A DNA stretch of 64,000 nucleotides, taken from positions 33,038-97,037 of the forward strand of contig NZ_JBGQOP010000011.1 in assembly GCF_052119705.1 (NCBI RefSeq), in the 5' to 3' direction. The stretch comes from Oceanimonas sp052119705 (GTDB lineage: Bacteria > Pseudomonadota > Gammaproteobacteria > Enterobacterales > Aeromonadaceae). The notes beneath the pieces were generated by a model. It had not been told where the DNA came from. It ran no database searches and worked only from the letters and a program-made list of their open reading frames with translations. This document shows positions 60,003 to 64,000 of this stretch, in pieces. Every line of letters starts with the position of its first letter. Position 1 is the stretch's first letter. A program made the position numbers and the translations under genes.

Positions 60003-61196
60003 ATGCGCTTTTACAAAACGGGCCTCACACTGCTAGCCGCCATGGTGTTAACTGCTTGCTCCTCTAAAACGGCTGACATTACGACCAAAATCGCGGTAGT
60101 CCATGGCCCAACTAGCATAGTGAATGGTAACGCTAAAAGTGCAGACGACATTACCGTCACCACGCCTTACTTTGCCTTTGCCTTATCTCAAGGTGCATTA
60201 GTTGACTTAGCTATGGTCAAAGAGGGCGCTTACACCAAAGACTTAGTGCAATCGGTTGACTTCGCCTCCGGTGCGGGTGAGCTGAAGTTCGAAAAAATCG
60301 AGATAGTAAAACACACGTCCGACGAGTTGCTGATCCAAGTTACTCGTAACTGGAATGGCCACAACGTGCTGAGTACTTATGAAGTACACAAAAACTATCC
60401 CGGCGTTAAGCTGACGACCAAGCTGCAAGACACGGTAAAAGAAACCTTGTTTGCCGGTTATCAGTTGGAGCGCAACCAAGCCATCGATAACACAAATGTG
60501 GCAAGCTATAACGACATGACGCGCATGGTACGTAATCACTGGACCGCAGCTCAGTTGCAAAATGATATCAGTGAGCTGTATGAGACTGACGATCTGCGTC
60601 GTTCATATACGACTAAAAACACCGAATTTAGCGCTTGGTTAAGTGTTGGCTCGCTGGGTAACTTACAAAGCGATAAGCAATTTTATACCAGCACCAGCCC
60701 CCAAGCGGAACTGGGCTTGTTTGATTTAAAGCCGACCACGGGCAACTTTGAAAACTACCTGTCAGTGATGCGCCAGCGTTGGGACAGAGGCGAGCGCGTG
60801 TACTTAAACGCCGGACCTTTGCTGAAAAATGCCAAGCAAGCCAGTGGCAAAGTCTACGCTTATACTCCTAAAGGCAGTATTACCGCTGACTTCGCGCGCT
60901 CCGCCGCCCGTGGCCACAGCTTCGTCAGCTTTGGTCCAGAAGTGTACCCGCTGACCACCAATTTTGGTGGCGAGGCGAAAGCCTTTAGTAAAACCGAAGT
61001 AGAGTTCCGCTCTGAAGTGGGTCTTGCTAAAGCTGAAATCTGGTTAGACGGTGTACAAGTAGCCGGCTGGAAAATTAACGGTGCCAAATTGTTTAGAACC
61101 GGCGTACCCGTGCCACCAAACCGCACTTGGATGCAATGGATAGTAGAAGACGTACAAGGTAACAAAGCTTACTCAAATCCTATTTGGGTTAAATAA
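60003..61196 (+). CDS. Lipoprotein of unknown function with a PHP-hydrolase-like C-terminal segment
   Basis: 397 aa with a lipobox (LLAAMVLTACSS), so anchored to a membrane. Mostly beta-strand-like with no catalytic motif I can name. The C-terminal third (ARGHSFVSFGPEVYP, a beta module, then WIVEDVQGNKAYSNPIWVK) resembles the end of CehA/McbA-type PHP metallohydrolases, but the metal-binding histidines of that family are not evident. TCAAGG-type signal before ATG. Monocistronic, with a terminator. Function unknown. Confidence 0.7.
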   Translation: MRFYKTGLTLLAAMVLTACSSKTADITTKIAVVHGPTSIVNGNAKSADDITVTTPYFAFALSQGALVDLAMVKEGAYTKDLVQSVDFASGAGELKFEKIEIVKHTSDELLIQVTRNWNGHNVLSTYEVHKNYPGVKLTTKLQDTVKETLFAGYQLERNQAIDNTNVASYNDMTRMVRNHWTAAQLQNDISELYETDDLRRSYTTKNTEFSAWLSVGSLGNLQSDKQFYTSTSPQAELGLFDLKPTTGNFENYLSVMRQRWDRGERVYLNAGPLLKNAKQASGKVYAYTPKGSITADFARSAARGHSFVSFGPEVYPLTTNFGGEAKAFSKTEVEFRSEVGLAKAEIWLDGVQVAGWKINGAKLFRTGVPVPPNRTWMQWIVEDVQGNKAYSNPIWVK

Positions 61197-61227
61197 GTGA
61201 CTTAAGCGTCTAACGTAAAGCAAAGTT

Positions 61228-61256
61228 AAAAAGCCGCGAAGTTCGCGGCTTTTTTG
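61228..61256. terminator. Terminator after the lipoprotein gene
   Basis: AAAAAGCCGCGAA/TTCGCGGCTTTTT hairpin; could also serve the convergent nnrS. Confidence 0.85.
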
Positions 61257-61315
61257 TTTTTTATTGTCCAATATTAAAAGTTAACGCTCCTGCGCTGCTG
61301 CTCCTACGCTGCGAG

Positions 61316-62515
61316 TTAACCCGGATGCCCATCCGCTCTGGGCTTGGTCAATATTGGCCAATAAACCCAGCAAAAAAGTCCGTAGGCAATAATCCAACAG
61401 GCGGCACTGCTGTGATACGCCTGCATAGTCATCATGGGCGCTATCATGGGGAGCAGACTGCGTAATAGAGCTGCTAGTATGATGAAAGCAAAAGCGACCA
61501 CCATAATGCGGGTTATTTCCAGCGGTCGGCCGGAATGTCCTAAGGAGACGCGGGCAATCATGCCTAAGATCACCGCACCCAAGGCGCCGGCCGTTAACCA
61601 ATGGCTTGCCAAAGAAACGCTAATACCCATCTTTAGTAAGGCTGCAGCCAAGGCCAACAAGCCCAGTGGAATAAAAAAGTAGCCTAAGTAGAGGATCCAC
61701 AGCAACGGCACCTTAGTGGTGACTTTATAGTTCCAGCGACTTAAGCGAACCAGATGCGCGATTGCTGTTACAGCTAATAGTAGTGCTAACAAAGCGTTGG
61801 CCGCAGGAGTGCGAGGCAGGAGTAACCAAGCCAACGCAGATATCCAGATAGAAACTAAGCTCAGCTTCTCTAACCAGACAATCGGCTCAATCTTAGGTGT
61901 CTGAGTGGCGCGCGCAGTAAAGAAGGGGAATACTCGACCACCCATTACGGTGATCAAGGCACTCAGCGCTAACACAGTGGTAATGAAGACTCGCTCACTT
62001 AGCAGCCAATTATCACTGACGGCGGCGTAATAGCTCAATGCGTTAAGCAGCGTGAAAAATACAAATAAAGGCACGAAGAACAAATTACGCCATTGCTTAG
62101 TCTTCAATATAGGTTGAGCCAGCATGCCGGCGACTATAGGCAGCCATAATAAATCCAGCGCTATTACTAATCCATTAAGCTCACCGCGCAACGGCATCAA
62201 TAGACGGGGTAATAGCCAAAGACCCGCTACCACAGCCAAAGGCCAACTCTTAATGCCGGGCACACCGGTCCAGTTTTGCATAGCTGTGGTGACGAAGCCC
62301 GCCACTATAGCTAGGGCAAAGCCAAACAACATTTCATGAGCGTGCCACCAAATAGGGTTTTTTACACCAGGCAGTACGGCGAAATCAGAAAGGCTTAGCG
62401 CCCATAACAGCATTGCTCCCGCAGAAAACAAAGCCCCCCCTAAGAAGAACACCCGAAAGCCCAGTCTGAAGATGGGCCATATCTTGTTCTCTTTATTAGT
62501 ATCCAGTATTTGCAT
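61316..62515 (-). CDS. nnrS: NnrS family heme-copper membrane protein
   Basis: About 12-helix inner-membrane protein, 399 aa, linked to nitric-oxide stress and denitrification. NnrS hallmarks: FRVFFLGGALFSAGAMLLW, WHAHEMLFGFALAIVAGFV (heme-ligand histidines), MGGRVFPFFTARAT and HWLTAGALGAVILGMIARVSLGHSGRP (quoted in part: IARVSLGHSGRPLE). An FNR/NnrR-like palindrome is 75 bp upstream. No denitrification genes are in the window. Confidence 0.9.
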   Translation of the reverse strand: MQILDTNKENKIWPIFRLGFRVFFLGGALFSAGAMLLWALSLSDFAVLPGVKNPIWWHAHEMLFGFALAIVAGFVTTAMQNWTGVPGIKSWPLAVVAGLWLLPRLLMPLRGELNGLVIALDLLWLPIVAGMLAQPILKTKQWRNLFFVPLFVFFTLLNALSYYAAVSDNWLLSERVFITTVLALSALITVMGGRVFPFFTARATQTPKIEPIVWLEKLSLVSIWISALAWLLLPRTPAANALLALLLAVTAIAHLVRLSRWNYKVTTKVPLLWILYLGYFFIPLGLLALAAALLKMGISVSLASHWLTAGALGAVILGMIARVSLGHSGRPLEITRIMVVAFAFIILAALLRSLLPMIAPMMTMQAYHSSAACWIIAYGLFCWVYWPILTKPRADGHPG

Positions 62516-62588
62516 CAGCAGTTACCTTATTGGCACTTAAATATAAGTATTTAATATGCACATTATAGGAAGTGGCCATAAAAACAAT

Positions 62589-62602
62589 CTGATCCACATC
62601 AC
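62589..62602 (-). promoter_or_regulatory. FNR/NnrR-type site upstream of nnrS
   Basis: CTGAT-CCAC-ATCAC matches TTGAT-N4-ATCAA at eight of ten positions with a perfect TGAT/ATCA core. It is 75 bp from the nnrS start, a usual distance for activation by FNR-family regulators responding to low oxygen or NO. Confidence 0.6.
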
Positions 62603-62700
62603 AATAAGCCTTGAGTTACGACTGGTTGTTGTATTAATAAACAATACGTTCAATTAACAAGCGAGCGGTCAGTAATTGCCATTTTTCTGCTATAAAGCCC

Positions 62701-62728
62701 TTGCGCTAAAACGAGAGCTCCCTATAAT
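62701..62728 (+). promoter_or_regulatory. rRNA operon promoter P1
   Basis: -35 TTGCGC (62701-62706) and -10 TATAAT (62723-62728), 16-bp spacer, followed by a GC-rich GCGC discriminator (62729-62732), typical of stringently controlled rrn P1. Confidence 0.75.
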
Positions 62729-62804
62729 GCGCACCACTGACATGGAGCAAGGCGCTCACGGTCACAAGGGTTTGAGAAAACGACATTAAGTTTGAAACAA
62801 ACAC

Positions 62805-62832
62805 TTGACGAATACTACGGATTGCGTAGAAT
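62805..62832 (+). promoter_or_regulatory. rRNA operon promoter P2
   Basis: -35 TTGACG (62805-62810) and -10 TAGAAT (62827-62832), 16-bp spacer, about 100 bp downstream of P1. Confidence 0.75.
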
Positions 62833-62857
62833 ACGCATCCCGACCTGAGACACGGTC

Positions 62858-62905
62858 ACGCTCTTTAACAATTTATCAAGCAAACTGTGTGGGCACTCGC
62901 AGGCT
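62858..62905 (+). promoter_or_regulatory. rrn antitermination region (boxA-like)
   Basis: GCTCTTTAACAATTTATCAA (62860-62879) followed by CAAACTGTGTGGGCACTCG is nearly identical to the E. coli rrn leader that recruits Nus factors. Confidence 0.8.
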
Positions 62906-62996
62906 GTTGAGAACAAAATAATATTGTTTTTCAATGTCTGTTGAAGTGCACCTAGAAATAGAAGTACATCAGGTATTCATTGAGCATCAAGTCTTT

Positions 62997-64000
<1,004 letters not shown>

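Noticed and set aside
61281..61601. 106-codon minus-strand frame near the end of nnrS.
   Set aside because: Overlaps nnrS in another frame; nnrS has the recognisable family sequence.

Overview
The window is a chromosome segment of a gammaproteobacterium, most likely a member of the Aeromonadaceae close to Oceanisphaera/Oceanimonas. This is inferred from the partial 16S rRNA at the right end, from roughly 50% GC, and from gene order (surE-pcm-nlpD-rpoS-mutS; pncC-recA-recX-alaS-csrA-tRNA; mrcA/pilMNOP-aroKB-damX-dam-rpe-gph-trpS), which is the order of Vibrio/Aeromonas-type genomes. I saw no prophage, insertion sequence, integron or CRISPR array.

Layout. 1-5 kb: argR, divergent from an artPIQM arginine transporter with a pair of ARG boxes between them, then mdh. 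5-8 kb: a short CstA-type transporter and tenA on the minus strand. 8-18 kb: pyrG, eno, ftsB-ispD, ispF-truD-surE-pcm-yqaA-nlpD-rpoS. 18-30 kb: mutS, then an accessory stretch with a broken zinc-ribbon gene, a secreted protein, a HEPN-like gene with a frameshifted 5' end, a WYL regulator, a double-AAA+ ATPase, and an eroded sulfate-uptake locus (CysB-like regulator, cysT fragment, sbp). 30-40 kb: pncC, recA (visible SOS box), recX, alaS, csrA, one tRNA-Ser and three tRNA-Arg, a Tim44-like protein, dnaB, alr. 41-46 kb: zur divergent from dusA; then a peroxide-defence cluster (peroxiredoxin-glutaredoxin hybrid with an upstream OxyR site, a frameshifted lipoamide-dehydrogenase-like gene, oxyR). 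46-60 kb: mrcA, pilMNOP without pilQ, aroK, aroB, damX, dam, rpe, gph, trpS and a small conserved protein. 60-64 kb: a lipoprotein, NnrS with an FNR/NnrR-like site, and the start of an rRNA operon (P1, P2, boxA, 16S cut by the window end).

The most unusual content lies between genes. Several families of short dispersed repeats fill almost every long gap: (1) REP-like two-hairpin elements with a GTAG tetranucleotide, a conserved GCTNAAGC loop and stems that differ between copies but keep pairing; (2) MITE-like elements of about 150-170 bp with inverted termini containing TGCCACGGAA, one copy nested inside a second element that itself splits another copy; (3) GCGCC/AAGCTAA-type repeats that lie at gene 3' ends and have become the coding C-termini of Dam and of the WYL regulator; (4) GTGAGGAGTGAAG-type runs; (5) AGCTGTAAGC-type palindromes. 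Gene decay is also visible: cysT truncated, pilQ missing (with a possible 3' scrap), and two genes each apparently lacking one base at a G run, which could also be sequencing error.
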